DNA of 64,000 nt from JBDTSW01 sp963758845 (GTDB lineage: Bacteria > Actinomycetota > Thermoleophilia > Solirubrobacterales > 70-9), in NCBI GenBank assembly GCA_963758845.1, contig CAVWWX010000002.1, positions 248,001 through 312,000 of the forward strand, given 5' to 3'. The position numbers and the translations under genes are program-made. The notes under the pieces are model-generated. The model saw only the letters and a program-made list of their open reading frames with translations, searched no databases and was not told the DNA's origin. Below, piece by piece: positions 45,678-54,075 of this stretch. How positions within the stretch are numbered: the first letter of the stretch is position 1; each line of letters starts with the position of its first letter.

Positions 45678-46474
45678 TCGCGGCGCGGCGCCGCGCTGGC
45701 CCCGCGGGCGCGCGCGATCAGCGCGTCGGTGAGGCGGGGCGCGATGCCGTTCAGGCCCAGCGCCTTCACCGCCTTCGGCGAGTGCACGTCGCGCCGGTCG
45801 GCCTCGATCGCCTCGACGACGTCGGCGGCGACCTCCGCGGCCGGGATCGTGTTCTCGTCGCGGCGCCAATCGGGCAGGCGGTCGCGCTGGTGGTCGTGGA
45901 GCGCCGACTCCACCTCGCCCGGGAAGACGGTGGTGACGCTGACGCCCGTGCCCGACAGCTCGTGACGCAGGGCCTCGGCGAAGCCGCGGTCGAACGCCTT
46001 CGTCCCGCCGTACACGGCGCCCCAGGGGAACGCCCGGATGCCCGCGGCGGAGGAGACGACCACGATGTGGCCGCGCGCGGCGTCGAGCATCGGCTGGACG
46101 GCGGCCTCGACCGTGTACAGGGTGCCGAGCACGTTGATCCGCACCATCTCCTCGGCCTTCTCGATCTCGACGTCGGCGAACGGCCCGTAGTGAGCGATCC
46201 CGGCGTTGGCGACCATCAGGTCCAGGCCGCCAGCCCGTTTGACGAACCTTGCGACGGCCCTCTCGACCTCGCGGCGACGGCCGATGTCGGCGGCCAGCAC
46301 GACGTGGTCGTCCCCGCGGCACGGCAGCTCTCCGGCCAGCTCGTCGAGCTGCTCGCGGTCGCGCGCCAGCAGCCCCAGCCGCGCTCCGCGGCCGGCCAGC
46401 TCCTCGCACAGGGCGCGGCCGATCCCGCGCGAGGCGCCCGTGACGACCGCCCTCGTGCCCGCCTGGATCTGCAT
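45674..46474 (-). CDS. Short-chain dehydrogenase/reductase
   Basis: 266 residues. VVTGASRGIGRALCEELAGR gives the NAD(P) motif TGxxxGxG, VANAGIAHYG the NAG motif, VVSSAAG the catalytic Ser and YGGTKAFDRG the YxxxK. The arrangement matches classical SDRs acting on hydrophobic alcohols or acyl intermediates. The ATG has GAGAGG upstream. It diverges from the DtxR-like regulator. Confidence 0.85.
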   Translation of the reverse strand: MQIQAGTRAVVTGASRGIGRALCEELAGRGARLGLLARDREQLDELAGELPCRGDDHVVLAADIGRRREVERAVARFVKRAGGLDLMVANAGIAHYGPFADVEIEKAEEMVRINVLGTLYTVEAAVQPMLDAARGHIVVVSSAAGIRAFPWGAVYGGTKAFDRGFAEALRHELSGTGVSVTTVFPGEVESALHDHQRDRLPDWRRDENTIPAAEVAADVVEAIEADRRDVHSPKAVKALGLNGIAPRLTDALIARARGASAAPRRD

Positions 46475-46520
46475 CCCGGCATCCTCTCACGCGCCCTTCG
46501 GCTCGGAGGAAGGGGTCATC

Positions 46521-46526
46521 TAGACT
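46521..46526 (+). promoter_or_regulatory. Putative -10 of the DtxR-family gene
   Basis: TAGACT followed by six bases and ATG 46533; leaderless spacing. No palindromic metal-box was recognised in the 58-base intergenic region. Confidence 0.4.
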
Positions 46527-46532
46527 CGGTGC

Positions 46533-47246
46533 ATGACCGCCGACCACGCCACGATCGCCGAGGAGGAGTACCTCCAGATCATGTTCTGGCTGGAGGAGGC
46601 GGGGCTGCCGATCACCGGCGCCAACATCGCCCGCGCGATGCAGCTCTCGCCGCCGACCGTGCACGAGATGATCGGCCGGCTGGAGACCGACGGCTACATC
46701 GGGCGCCGCTCCGACAAGTCGGTCGAGTTCACCGCCGAGGGGCGTGAGCAGGCGCGGCAGATCGTCCGTCGCCACCGGCTGATCGAGCGATTCCTCACCG
46801 ATGTCCTGGGCATCCCCTGGGACGAGGTCCACGAGGAGGCCGAGCGGCTCGAGCACGCGATGTCGCCGGTGCTCGAGGAGCGGATGCTGGCCGCGATCGG
46901 CGACGCCAAGACCTGCCCGCACGGCCACCCCATCGTCGAGGGCGCCCGTGAGCACGGCGTGCTCTTGGCCGACGTCGAGCCGGGCGCCGACGTCCACGTG
47001 CTGCGCTTCGAGAACGAGGCCGAGGCCATCCTTCACTACCTCAAGGACACGGGCATCCACCCCGGGCTCGACGGCAAGCTCGAGTCACAGGGCGACGACG
47101 AGATCGTCCTCTCCTCCGACGGCGGGCGCCATGTGATCTCGCGCGACGTCGCCGAGACCGTCTCGGTCCGCGCCGACCCGGCCCCGCCCCCCCGCGCGCC
47201 GCTGCCCGAGCAGCTCCTCGTCTCGGCCGACCGCTACGGCCGCTGA
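46533..47246 (+). CDS. DtxR/MntR-family metal-dependent transcriptional regulator
   Basis: 237 residues. The N-terminal winged helix (residues about 5-65, IAEEEYLQIMFWLEEAGLPI, NIARAMQLSPPTVHEMIGRL), a dimerisation/metal-binding domain (LIERFLTDVLGIPWDEVHEE and HAMSPVLEERMLAAIG with HPIV-containing segment) and a C-terminal FeoA/SH3-like domain (about 150-225). The His, Glu and Cys-rich middle (TCPHGHPIVEG) is typical of IdeR. It senses Fe2+ or Mn2+ and represses uptake genes; targets here are unknown. Confidence 0.85.
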   Translation: MTADHATIAEEEYLQIMFWLEEAGLPITGANIARAMQLSPPTVHEMIGRLETDGYIGRRSDKSVEFTAEGREQARQIVRRHRLIERFLTDVLGIPWDEVHEEAERLEHAMSPVLEERMLAAIGDAKTCPHGHPIVEGAREHGVLLADVEPGADVHVLRFENEAEAILHYLKDTGIHPGLDGKLESQGDDEIVLSSDGGRHVISRDVAETVSVRADPAPPPRAPLPEQLLVSADRYGR

Positions 47247-47253
47247 CGAGCGC

Positions 47254-47454
47254 TCAGAGGTCGCCGCAGATCTGGCGCAGGCGCCGGTAGAGACTCGCGT
47301 CCTGCGGGCGCAGCTTGCCCAGCTGACGGCGGCGGACCGAAGCCTCGTGCTCGCGAACCGCTGCCGCTAGCGCCGAGAACCGGCGCTCGGCAAGGTTGCG
47401 CTCGCTGACCGGGTCCAGCTTCCGGCTTCCCTCGATGATCGTCATCGGGCTCAT
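47254..47454 (-). CDS. Small basic hypothetical protein
   Basis: 66 residues from ATG 47454, chosen because AGGAGG stands five bases upstream. The sequence (MTIIEGSRKLDPVSERNLAE, RRFSALAAAVREHEASVRRR, KLRPQDASLYRRLRQICGDL) is charged and helical. I do not recognise a family. It sits between the DtxR gene and the aminotransferase. Confidence 0.55.
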   Translation of the reverse strand: MSPMTIIEGSRKLDPVSERNLAERRFSALAAAVREHEASVRRRQLGKLRPQDASLYRRLRQICGDL

Positions 47455-47553
47455 GACCACCTCCTGTGCTTCGCTCTGATCTCGATTCGCCAGCACCGTA
47501 GGACGGCTGCCAGGCGCTGGTGTGACGAGCGCGTGAAAGCGGGGGATTTCGGG

Positions 47554-48657
47554 CTACGCCGCGGCGGATGCCCGGGTGCGCTCGAGCGCCCGCGCCACGC
47601 GCGCGACGCCCTCGGCGATCCGGTCGGGCGGAACGCTCGCAAACGAGAAGCGCAGGCTGGAGCGGCCACCGTCGAGCATGAAGTCGGGGCCGGCGACGAA
47701 GGCCACGCCCTCCTCCTTCGCGGCCTCGAGCACGGCCGGCGTGTCGGCGTCGTCGGAGAGGTCGACCCAGAGGAAGTAGCCGCCACCCGGTACGACGAAG
47801 CGGGCTTCCGGGACCTGTTCGCGAAGCGCATCGACCAGGGCGTCACGGCGCTCCTGGAGCGCGGCGTTCACGACCTTGACGTTGTCGCCGAGGATGCCCG
47901 AGCGGCACATCTCGAGCACGACCGACTCGGCCAGCATGTTGGGCGAGATGTAGTGCTCGGAGCCGCGCTTGGCCAGCGTCGCGATCTCGTCCTTCGGGCC
48001 GGCCAGATAGCCGACGCGAACGCCGGGGCTGACGGTCTTCGAGAACGACGACGCGTGGATCACGCGGTCGGCCTGATCCAGGGAGAACATCGTCGGCAGG
48101 TCGTGCGGCTCGAAGGCGATCAGGCGGTACGGGTCGTCCTCGAACAGCCAGAAGGAGTGCTCGGCCGCGAGGGCGACCAGCCGCTCGCGCTTGGGCGCCG
48201 ACAGCGTGCAGCCGGCGGGGTTGTGGAAGTTGGGGATGACGTGGGCGAGCTTCACGGGCCCGGCCTCAAGCGCCGCCTCGAAGGCGTCCACGTCCACCCC
48301 GTCGTCCTCCAACGCGACCGGCACAAGCTCGACGCCGGCGCGGTTCAGCAGCAGCAGCGTGCGGTCATAGGAGGGCTGCTCGACGATCACCCGGTCGCCG
48401 GGCTCCAGCATGTAGCGGAACAGCAGCGCGGCGGCCTCCATCGAGCCGTTGGTGACCATCACCCGGTCGGCCTCGATCCCATGGAGCTCGGTTGCGATCC
48501 ACTCGCACAGCCCCGGGTGCCCACGGCCGGTGCCGTAGGAGAGCGCGCGCTCCCAGTCCTCCTCGAGGGCCGTGCGCGCTGCCGTCCGCACCGCCTCGGC
48601 GGGGAGGATGTCGGCGCTGGGCGCACCACGGGCGAAGCTGATCACGTCCGAGGCCAT
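47554..48657 (-). CDS. PLP-dependent aminotransferase, class I/II (2-aminoadipate transaminase/MocR-like)
   Basis: 367 residues. Substrate and PLP motifs: ALSYGTGRGHPGLCEWIATE, MVTNGSMEAAALLFRYML, IPNFHNPAGCTLSAPKRERL, FEDDPYRLI, HASSFSKTVSPGVRVGYLAG (Schiff-base Lys in SFSK), ISPNMLAESVVLEMC and GGYFLWVDL. This is the LysN/AadAT-like branch; no GntR HTH is attached. Donates amino groups from a dicarboxylic or aromatic amino acid. The ATG lies seven bases after a minus-strand TACACT. Confidence 0.85.
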   Translation of the reverse strand: MASDVISFARGAPSADILPAEAVRTAARTALEEDWERALSYGTGRGHPGLCEWIATELHGIEADRVMVTNGSMEAAALLFRYMLEPGDRVIVEQPSYDRTLLLLNRAGVELVPVALEDDGVDVDAFEAALEAGPVKLAHVIPNFHNPAGCTLSAPKRERLVALAAEHSFWLFEDDPYRLIAFEPHDLPTMFSLDQADRVIHASSFSKTVSPGVRVGYLAGPKDEIATLAKRGSEHYISPNMLAESVVLEMCRSGILGDNVKVVNAALQERRDALVDALREQVPEARFVVPGGGYFLWVDLSDDADTPAVLEAAKEEGVAFVAGPDFMLDGGRSSLRFSFASVPPDRIAEGVARVARALERTRASAAA

Positions 48658-48664
48658 GCGCCCG

Positions 48665-48670
48665 AGTGTA
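48665..48670 (-). promoter_or_regulatory. Putative -10 of the 48657 aminotransferase
   Basis: TACACT on the minus strand, seven bases before the ATG (leaderless spacing). Confidence 0.4.
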
Positions 48671-48683
48671 CGAACCGAGCGAG

Positions 48684-49560
48684 CTAGGCGGCGGAGAGAC
48701 GCTCGACGGCGAGCTGCGCCGTCTCGGTAGGGCTGGTGCCCACCCGTACGTCCTTCGCTTCGAGCGCGTCCTTCTTGGCCTGCGCCGTGCCCGAGGAGCC
48801 GGAGATGATCGCCCCCGCATGGCCCATCTGCTTGCCGGGCGGGGCGGTGAAGCCGGCGATGTAGGCGACTACCGGCTTCGAGACCGACTCGGCGATGAAC
48901 TCGGCCGCGCGCTCCTCGGCGTCGCCGCCGATCTCGCCCACCATCACGATCAGCTCGGTCTCGGGGTCGGCCTCGAACAGCGTCAGGACGTCGATGAAGT
49001 CCGACCCCACGATCGGGTCCCCGCCGATGCCCACGATCGAAGAGTTGCCCAGGCCGGCCTGCTTCAGCTCGTTGCCGATCTGGTAGGTCAGGGTGCCCGA
49101 CTTCGAGACCACGCCGATCGAGCCCTGGTCGAAGAACTGGGCCGGGATGATCCCCACGTTCGCCTTGCCGGGCGACAGGACCCCAGGGCAGTTCGGGCCG
49201 ATCAGCCTGACGCCCGCGTCCTTCGCCTTCCAGTAGACGCGCATCATGTCGAGCACCGGGATCCCCTCGGTGATCGCGATGACGGTCTCGACGCCGGCGT
49301 CGATTGCCTCCTCGATCGCGGCGGCGGCGAACCGGGCCGGCACGAAGATCATCGAGGTGTTGGCGCCGCGCTCGGAGACCGCCTCCTCGATCTTGTCGAA
49401 GATCGGAACCCCTGTCGACGTCCTGGCCGCCCTTGCCCGGCGTGACCCCGGCGACGAGGTCGGTGCCGTAGTCGCGGTTTCGCAGGCCGTGGAAGGTGCC
49501 CTCGCGTCCGGTCAGTCCCGAGACGACGAGCTTGGTGTCGCTGTCGACGACGATGCTCAT
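48684..49560 (-). CDS. sucD: Succinyl-CoA synthetase alpha subunit (one frameshift near 49415)
   Basis: Catalyses the succinyl-CoA/succinate step with ADP or GDP phosphorylation, with SucC. N-terminus VVSGLTGREGTFHGLRNRDY and GTDLVAGVTPGKGGQDV (CoA-binding). After the break it reads TGVPIFDKIEEAVSERGANT, LIGPNCPGVLSPGKANVGII, the active His in GKQMGHAGAIISGSSGTAQA and PTETAQLAVERLSAA. The span is one base longer than a multiple of three; removing one base near 49415 restores about 291 residues, the normal size. ATG 49560 overlaps the sucC stop. Confidence 0.9.
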
Positions 49561-50693
49561 GCCAGCTCCACCACCTTCTGCGCGGCACCCAGCATCGTCT
49601 TCTCCTGGTGCAGGTTCTCGAGGCCCGACTCGGCGAGGATCTCGAGGCCCTCCGCCTGGTTGGTGCCGTCGAGGCGCACCACCAGCGGGATCCGGAGGTT
49701 CATCTGCCGTGAGGCCCCGACGATCCCCTTGGCCACCTCGTCGCAGCGGGTGATGCCGCCGAAGATGTTGAAGAGGACGGCCGTGACCTTCTCGTCGGAG
49801 GTGATCACCTCGAGCGCGTCGACGATCGCCTCGGCCTTCGAGCCGCCGCCGGCGTCGAGGAAGTTCGCCGGCTCGCCCCCCGCCTGGGCGACCACGTCGA
49901 GCGTGGACATGCACAGGCCGGCGCCGTTGCCCAGGATCCCGATGTTGCCGCCGAGCTTCACGTAGGTGAGCCCCTTCTCCTTGGCCATCGCCTCCTGCGG
50001 GTCCTCGGCGGACTTGTCGGAGAGCTCAGCCACCTCGGGGTGGCGGAACAGCGAGTTTCCGTCGATGGTGGCCTTCGAGTCAAGGGCGACCACGCGGCGG
50101 TCGGTGGTGACGATCAGCGGGTTGATCTCGAGCAACGTCGCGTCCTCTGCGATCGCCACGTCGGCGAGCTTCACGAGCATGTCCGCCACCTGCTCGGTGA
50201 CGTCGTCGTCGATCTCGGCGTCCAGCGCGATCTCGCGGGCGAGGTCTTGGGTCATGCCGTCGCCGGGCTCGATGTGGCGCTTGACGAGCGCGTCGGGGTC
50301 GGATTCCGCGACTTCTTCGACGTCCATCCCGCCCATTCGCGAGACGATCGCCAGGAGCTTCTTGGCCGAGCGGTCGAGGATGATCGAGGCGTAGTACTCG
50401 GCGTCGATCTCCGAGGCCTGCTCGATCCAGAGGTCGTGGACGGTGAAGCCGCGAATGTCCATCCCCAGGATCGCGCCGGCGTGGTTTCGGGCCTCCGATT
50501 CGTCCTTGGCGACCTTGATCCCGCCCGCCTTGCCGCGCCCGCCGATCGCCACCTGCGCCTTGACCACGCACGGATAGCCGATCTCGTTGGCCGCGGCGAC
50601 CGCGTCGTCCACCGTCGTCGCGTGTTTCCCCTCGGGCACGGGAAGGCCGTGCTTCGCGAAGAGCTGCTTGCCCTGGTATTCGAGTAGGTCCAT
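49557..50693 (-). CDS. sucC: Succinyl-CoA synthetase beta subunit
   Basis: 378 residues, clean. ATP-grasp fold: LEYQGKQLFAKHGLPVPEGK, CVVKAQVAIGGRGKAGGIKV, LEINPLIVTTDRRVVALDSK and C-terminal GGNIGILGNGAGLCMSTLD, with NIFGGITRCDEVAKGIV. Partner of SucD in the TCA cycle. sucC precedes sucD on the minus strand with an ATGA overlap, the conserved order. Confidence 0.95.
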   Translation of the reverse strand: MDLLEYQGKQLFAKHGLPVPEGKHATTVDDAVAAANEIGYPCVVKAQVAIGGRGKAGGIKVAKDESEARNHAGAILGMDIRGFTVHDLWIEQASEIDAEYYASIILDRSAKKLLAIVSRMGGMDVEEVAESDPDALVKRHIEPGDGMTQDLAREIALDAEIDDDVTEQVADMLVKLADVAIAEDATLLEINPLIVTTDRRVVALDSKATIDGNSLFRHPEVAELSDKSAEDPQEAMAKEKGLTYVKLGGNIGILGNGAGLCMSTLDVVAQAGGEPANFLDAGGGSKAEAIVDALEVITSDEKVTAVLFNIFGGITRCDEVAKGIVGASRQMNLRIPLVVRLDGTNQAEGLEILAESGLENLHQEKTMLGAAQKVVELA

Positions 50694-50768
50694 GGCTGTC
50701 AGGGGCGGCCGGGTGCGGTGGCGCGCGGCGGCAGCGTATCCGAACCTTCATAATGCGCCGCCGCTCGC

Positions 50769-51452
50769 ATGCCCCTACCGAAGCTCAAAGACATCACGTT
50801 CGTCACGACGGACTGCTACGGGACCCTGATCGACTGGGAGAAGGGGATCATGGACGCCTTCGGCGCCCAGGCCTCGCGCGACGGGTTCACCTACAACGAG
50901 GACGAGTTCATCAAGCGGTTCCTGGAGGTCCAGGCCGAGATCATGAGCGGCTCGTATGAGCTCTACGCCGAGGTCCTGCGCCGCACCGCCGTGAAGGTCG
51001 CGGGCGAGCTGGGCTGGGAGCTCGAGCCCTCGCGCGCCCAGTTCCTGCCCGACAGCGTCGGGCGCTGGCAGCCGTTTCGCGAGGCGAACGCGGCCATGGA
51101 CCGGCTGAAGAAGCGCTACGAGCTGGGGATCATCTCCAACATCGACGACAAGCTCCTGGGCGTCTCGCGGCGGCACCTGCGCACCGAGCTCGACCTGGTC
51201 GTGACCGCCCAGCAGGTCCGTTCGTACAAGCCGGATCCCGCCCACTTCAAGGAGTGCGCGCGGCGGGTCGGCGGCAAGAAGGGCTGGCTGCACATCTGCT
51301 CCGGCTACGCCGCCGACGTCGAGCCGCTCATGAAGATGAAGGTCCCCGTGATCTGGGTGAACCGCCACGGCGAGAAGCTCGAGGGGCGCAAGAAGCCCGA
51401 CGCCGAGGTCAAGACGCTGCGCGACGCCGCGGCGCGCCTCGGCGCCAAGTAG
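50769..51452 (+). CDS. HAD-superfamily hydrolase, haloacid-dehalogenase-like
   Basis: 227 residues. Motif I TTDCYGTLIDWEKG (nucleophile Asp; the second position is Tyr-Gly-Thr, as in type II dehalogenases), motif II LGIISNIDDKLLG, motif III SYKPDPAHFK and motif IV GYAADVEPLMKMK. Type II dehalogenases act on 2-haloacids, but many homologues are general phosphatases. The C-terminal half is basic. CATAAT ends 14 bases upstream of the ATG. Confidence 0.8.
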   Translation: MPLPKLKDITFVTTDCYGTLIDWEKGIMDAFGAQASRDGFTYNEDEFIKRFLEVQAEIMSGSYELYAEVLRRTAVKVAGELGWELEPSRAQFLPDSVGRWQPFREANAAMDRLKKRYELGIISNIDDKLLGVSRRHLRTELDLVVTAQQVRSYKPDPAHFKECARRVGGKKGWLHICSGYAADVEPLMKMKVPVIWVNRHGEKLEGRKKPDAEVKTLRDAAARLGAK

Positions 51453-51459
51453 CCCGGTC

Positions 51460-52416
51460 ATGGCGCCCGGCGCGCCCACGGTGCACCGCGACCCCGCCGA
51501 CGAGGCCATGGTCGCCCGCGCCCATGAGCGGTTCGCCGGCGAGCGCCGCCGCGGCGCGGCGGACGAGGACCCCGGCGTGCTGCCGAACCTGATCGTGATC
51601 GGGGGCCTCAAGTGCGGCACGACGAGCCTGCACCACTACCTCAACCTCCACCCCGCGATCACGATGTCGCGCCCGAAGGAGCTGAACTTCTTCGTCGAGG
51701 AGCTGAACTGGGAGCTGGGACAGGCCTGGTACGGCGCGCAGTTCGACCGCGGCGCGGCGGTCCGCGGCGAGACCTCGCCGCACTACACGGACCGCCCCCG
51801 CCTGGAGGGCGTGGCCGAGCGGATGCGCGAGCTGATCCCGCACGCCCACGTCGTCTACATGGTCCGCGACCCGATCGACCGGATGCTCTCGCACTACCTG
51901 CACAACGTCGCGGGCGGCTACGAGGAGCGCACGCTCGAGGAGGCGTTCGGGCGCTGGGACACCGCCTACGTCGACCGCAGCCGCTACGCGTTCCAGCTCG
52001 AGCCATACCTCGAGCAGTACGGCGCCGAGCGGGTTCGGATCGTCTCGCGCGAGGAGCTCAAGACCATCCGGGCCGAGACCATGCGCGAGCTGTTCGAGTT
52101 CCTCGGCGTGGACCCGGACTTCACCTCAGAGGAGTTCGGTCGCGAGTGGGAGACGGGCGGCGCCAAGGCGAGCGGCCGCTTCCGGCTGATGGACCGGGCG
52201 GTGCGCCTTCCGGGCCTGCGCGCGCTCGACCGCAACTTCGACCGCCTGCCCGAGCGCATGCGCTGGCGGGTGGAGCGGATCGTCCACGACCCCGAGTCGG
52301 GCGAGGCGCCCAAGCCCGAGATCCCCACCGAGGTGCGAAAGCGCCTGGTGGAGATCTTCAAGCCCGACGTCGCCCAGCTCGAGTCGATCGCCGGGCGCAG
52401 CTTCGGCTGGTTCTAG
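51460..52416 (+). CDS. Sulfotransferase
   Basis: 318 residues. The PAPS 5'-phosphosulfate loop is IGGLKCGTTSLHHYLNLHP, the 3'-phosphate site MVRDPIDRMLSHYLHN, and a mid-region catalytic His candidate lies in GETSPHYTDRPR. VRIVSREELKTIRAETMREL and FEFLGVDPDF are the usual C-terminal family features. Transfers sulfate from PAPS to a sugar or lipid hydroxyl, perhaps a surface glycan. It lies seven bases after the HAD gene. Confidence 0.82.
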   Translation: MAPGAPTVHRDPADEAMVARAHERFAGERRRGAADEDPGVLPNLIVIGGLKCGTTSLHHYLNLHPAITMSRPKELNFFVEELNWELGQAWYGAQFDRGAAVRGETSPHYTDRPRLEGVAERMRELIPHAHVVYMVRDPIDRMLSHYLHNVAGGYEERTLEEAFGRWDTAYVDRSRYAFQLEPYLEQYGAERVRIVSREELKTIRAETMRELFEFLGVDPDFTSEEFGREWETGGAKASGRFRLMDRAVRLPGLRALDRNFDRLPERMRWRVERIVHDPESGEAPKPEIPTEVRKRLVEIFKPDVAQLESIAGRSFGWF

Positions 52417-52465
52417 CGCAAGCGTCCTCCAGTCCACCCGACAGGGCAGGACACTTCCCGGGGGT

Positions 52466-52471
52466 TAGCCT
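52466..52471 (+). promoter_or_regulatory. Putative -10 of the short rpiB-like gene
   Basis: TAGCCT followed by six bases and ATG 52478, the same arrangement as at 39580. Confidence 0.45.
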
Positions 52472-52477
52472 GGGGGC

Positions 52478-52600
52478 ATGCGGATCGCGGTCGCAGCTGA
52501 TCAGCGCGTGGGCGTCGCGGACGCGGTCGTTGACGAACTGCGCCAGCGAGGTCATGAGCCGGTCGCTCACGGAGCGCTGGGCGAGATCGGTCGCGGCTGA
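52478..52600 (+). CDS. 40-residue ORF resembling the N-terminus of RpiB (ribose-5-phosphate isomerase B)
   Basis: MRIAVAADQRVGVADAVVDE continuing LRQRGHEPVAHGALGE resembles the first strand-helix-strand of RpiB/LacAB, but the protein stops after 40 residues, while RpiB is about 150. Its stop overlaps the ATG of the reductase (TGATG), and it has its own leaderless-type promoter. The normally conserved start DHAG is DQRV, so isomerase activity is not expected. It could be a relic or a short coupled leader peptide. Confidence 0.5.
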   Translation: MRIAVAADQRVGVADAVVDELRQRGHEPVAHGALGEIGRG

Positions 52601-53337
52601 TGCGCCGCCTGCTGCCCGACCCCGGCGAGACGACCCTGAAGGACCAGCTCGCGACCCTGGACTTCACCGAGCACGCGCACGCCGACCGGCCCTACGCGGT
52701 CACGAACTTCGCCCTGACGCTGGACGGGCGCGCGACGATCTCCGGGCGCTCGGGCGCGATCGGCAGCGACACCGATACCGCCGTGCTCGTCGGCCTGCGA
52801 CTGACCGTCGACGCCGTGATGATCGGCGCGGGCACGATGCGCGCCGAGGGCTACGGCCGGCCGGTGGCCGATCCCGCCAAGCGCCAGCGCCGCGAGGCCG
52901 CGGGCCTGGCCGCCGACCCGCTGATGATCATCATCGGCAGCCTCGACCTGCCGTGGGATGCGCCGCTCTTCACCGAGGGCGAGGGCTCGGTGCTGCTGAT
53001 AACCCACGACGACGCCGAGCCGCCCGAGACCGCCACCCAGGTCGAGGTCGAGCGCCACGAGGGCCACGTGGACCTGGTGGCCGCGATGCGGCGCCTGCGC
53101 GCCGAGCGGGGGGTGAGGGCGCTGCTCTGCGAGGGCGGTCCCCACCTGCACGCCCAGCTGATCGAGGCCGGGCTGGTGGACGAGCTGTTCGTGACCCACG
53201 CCCCCAAGCTCGCCGGGGGCGAGGGCCCGGGGCTGGTGGCCGGGCTGGCCGAGCGGGTGCGCCCGCTGGCCGTGCGCTGGCTCCTCGAGGAGCGGGGCGA
53301 GGTCTACGGGCGCTACGCGGTCGAACCCGGCGACTAA
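52600..53337 (+). CDS. RibD C-terminal-domain pyrimidine reductase-like protein
   Basis: 245 residues. NFALTLDGRATISGRSGAIG then DTAVLVGLRLTVDAVMIGAG and GVRALLCEGGPHLHAQLIEA define the RibD_C/DHFR-like fold and its NADPH site. Likely reduces a pyrimidine ribityl intermediate, or acts on an F420/flavin-related substrate; the deaminase half of RibD is absent. Translationally linked to the 40-residue ORF by TGATG; converges on the membrane-protein gene at 53334. Confidence 0.8.
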   Translation: MRRLLPDPGETTLKDQLATLDFTEHAHADRPYAVTNFALTLDGRATISGRSGAIGSDTDTAVLVGLRLTVDAVMIGAGTMRAEGYGRPVADPAKRQRREAAGLAADPLMIIIGSLDLPWDAPLFTEGEGSVLLITHDDAEPPETATQVEVERHEGHVDLVAAMRRLRAERGVRALLCEGGPHLHAQLIEAGLVDELFVTHAPKLAGGEGPGLVAGLAERVRPLAVRWLLEERGEVYGRYAVEPGD

Positions 53338-54044
53338 CCCACCGAGGCGAGCGGGCCCATGCCCTCGGGGGGTGGCGGCAGGTCGCCGCGCTCCTCGACA
53401 CGCTCCTCGCCGCGGCGCAGCATCCGCAGGAAGATGATCGTGCCGCCCAGGATCGCGGCCAGCCCGAACGAGAGCTGCACGCTCAGGATGCCCTCGCGGG
53501 TCCAGTAGACGTCGCGGAGGTCCAGCAGAAGCGCCGCCTCGTCGAACGTCAACCCGATCCCGGCGCCGAACGGGACCGCCAGGGTCTGCTCGAGCTTGTG
53601 GTTCTGGGTGATGAGGCCGGCGCCCCCCGCGGCGAACGCGATCAGGATGCCGGGCACGAAGTGATGGATATGGCGGCCGCCCACCTTCACGTCCCCGGTC
53701 GGCCACCAGCCCGAGCGGATCCCGGCGGTCGAGATCCGCATCAGCGCGAACCCTCCCGCGAACCCGGTGAGGATGTTGAACAGCACCGTCTCGCCCCTGG
53801 GGGTGGCCTCGTAGCCCTCGAGCGCCACGACGAAGGTGTCGGAGGTCGCCTCCGTCGCCGACACCAGGGCGTGCTCGGCCGAGTCCAGCACGGTCTCGCC
53901 CTCGGGCTTCTCCAGCGCGCGGCGGCGGGTGAGCTTGGCCAGCTCGCCCAGCAGCACCGTGCCCGCGGTGGCCGCCGCCACCGCCGCGAGGCCCAGGGTC
54001 AGCCGGTCGGCCCGGCTGCCGGTGGCGCGGCGGAACCTCTTCAT
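53334..54044 (-). CDS. Hypothetical multi-pass membrane protein
   Basis: 236 residues with about five hydrophobic segments (near residues 18-33, 85-105, 127-143, 155-170 and 188-208). HHFVPGILIAFAAGGAGLIT and AGIGLTFDEAALLLDLRDVY are strongly conserved-looking; the repeated His (GGRHIHHFVPG) and the acidic FDEAALLLD could form a metal or substrate site. Similar proteins occur in actinobacteria but have no known role. TAGATT seven bases before the ATG suggests a leaderless start. Confidence 0.6.
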   Translation of the reverse strand: MKRFRRATGSRADRLTLGLAAVAAATAGTVLLGELAKLTRRRALEKPEGETVLDSAEHALVSATEATSDTFVVALEGYEATPRGETVLFNILTGFAGGFALMRISTAGIRSGWWPTGDVKVGGRHIHHFVPGILIAFAAGGAGLITQNHKLEQTLAVPFGAGIGLTFDEAALLLDLRDVYWTREGILSVQLSFGLAAILGGTIIFLRMLRRGEERVEERGDLPPPPEGMGPLASVG

Positions 54045-54051
54045 GGCGATG

Positions 54052-54057
54052 AATCTA
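54052..54057 (-). promoter_or_regulatory. Putative -10 of the 54044 membrane-protein gene
   Basis: TAGATT on the minus strand, seven bases before the ATG; the upstream dehydrogenase stop is only 19 bases further, so this may be an internal promoter. Confidence 0.35.
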
Positions 54058-54075
54058 ACGCGCCGGGCGGAGGCG

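Noticed and set aside
44655..47060. Minus-strand frame of about 800 residues
   Set aside because: It runs antisense to the HAD and DtxR genes and across the SDR in a different frame, with no domain signature.
47554..49914. Single 786-residue minus-strand frame joining sucC tail, sucD and the aminotransferase
   Set aside because: The continuity is an artefact of the sucD frame break. Motifs show three separate genes with their own starts.
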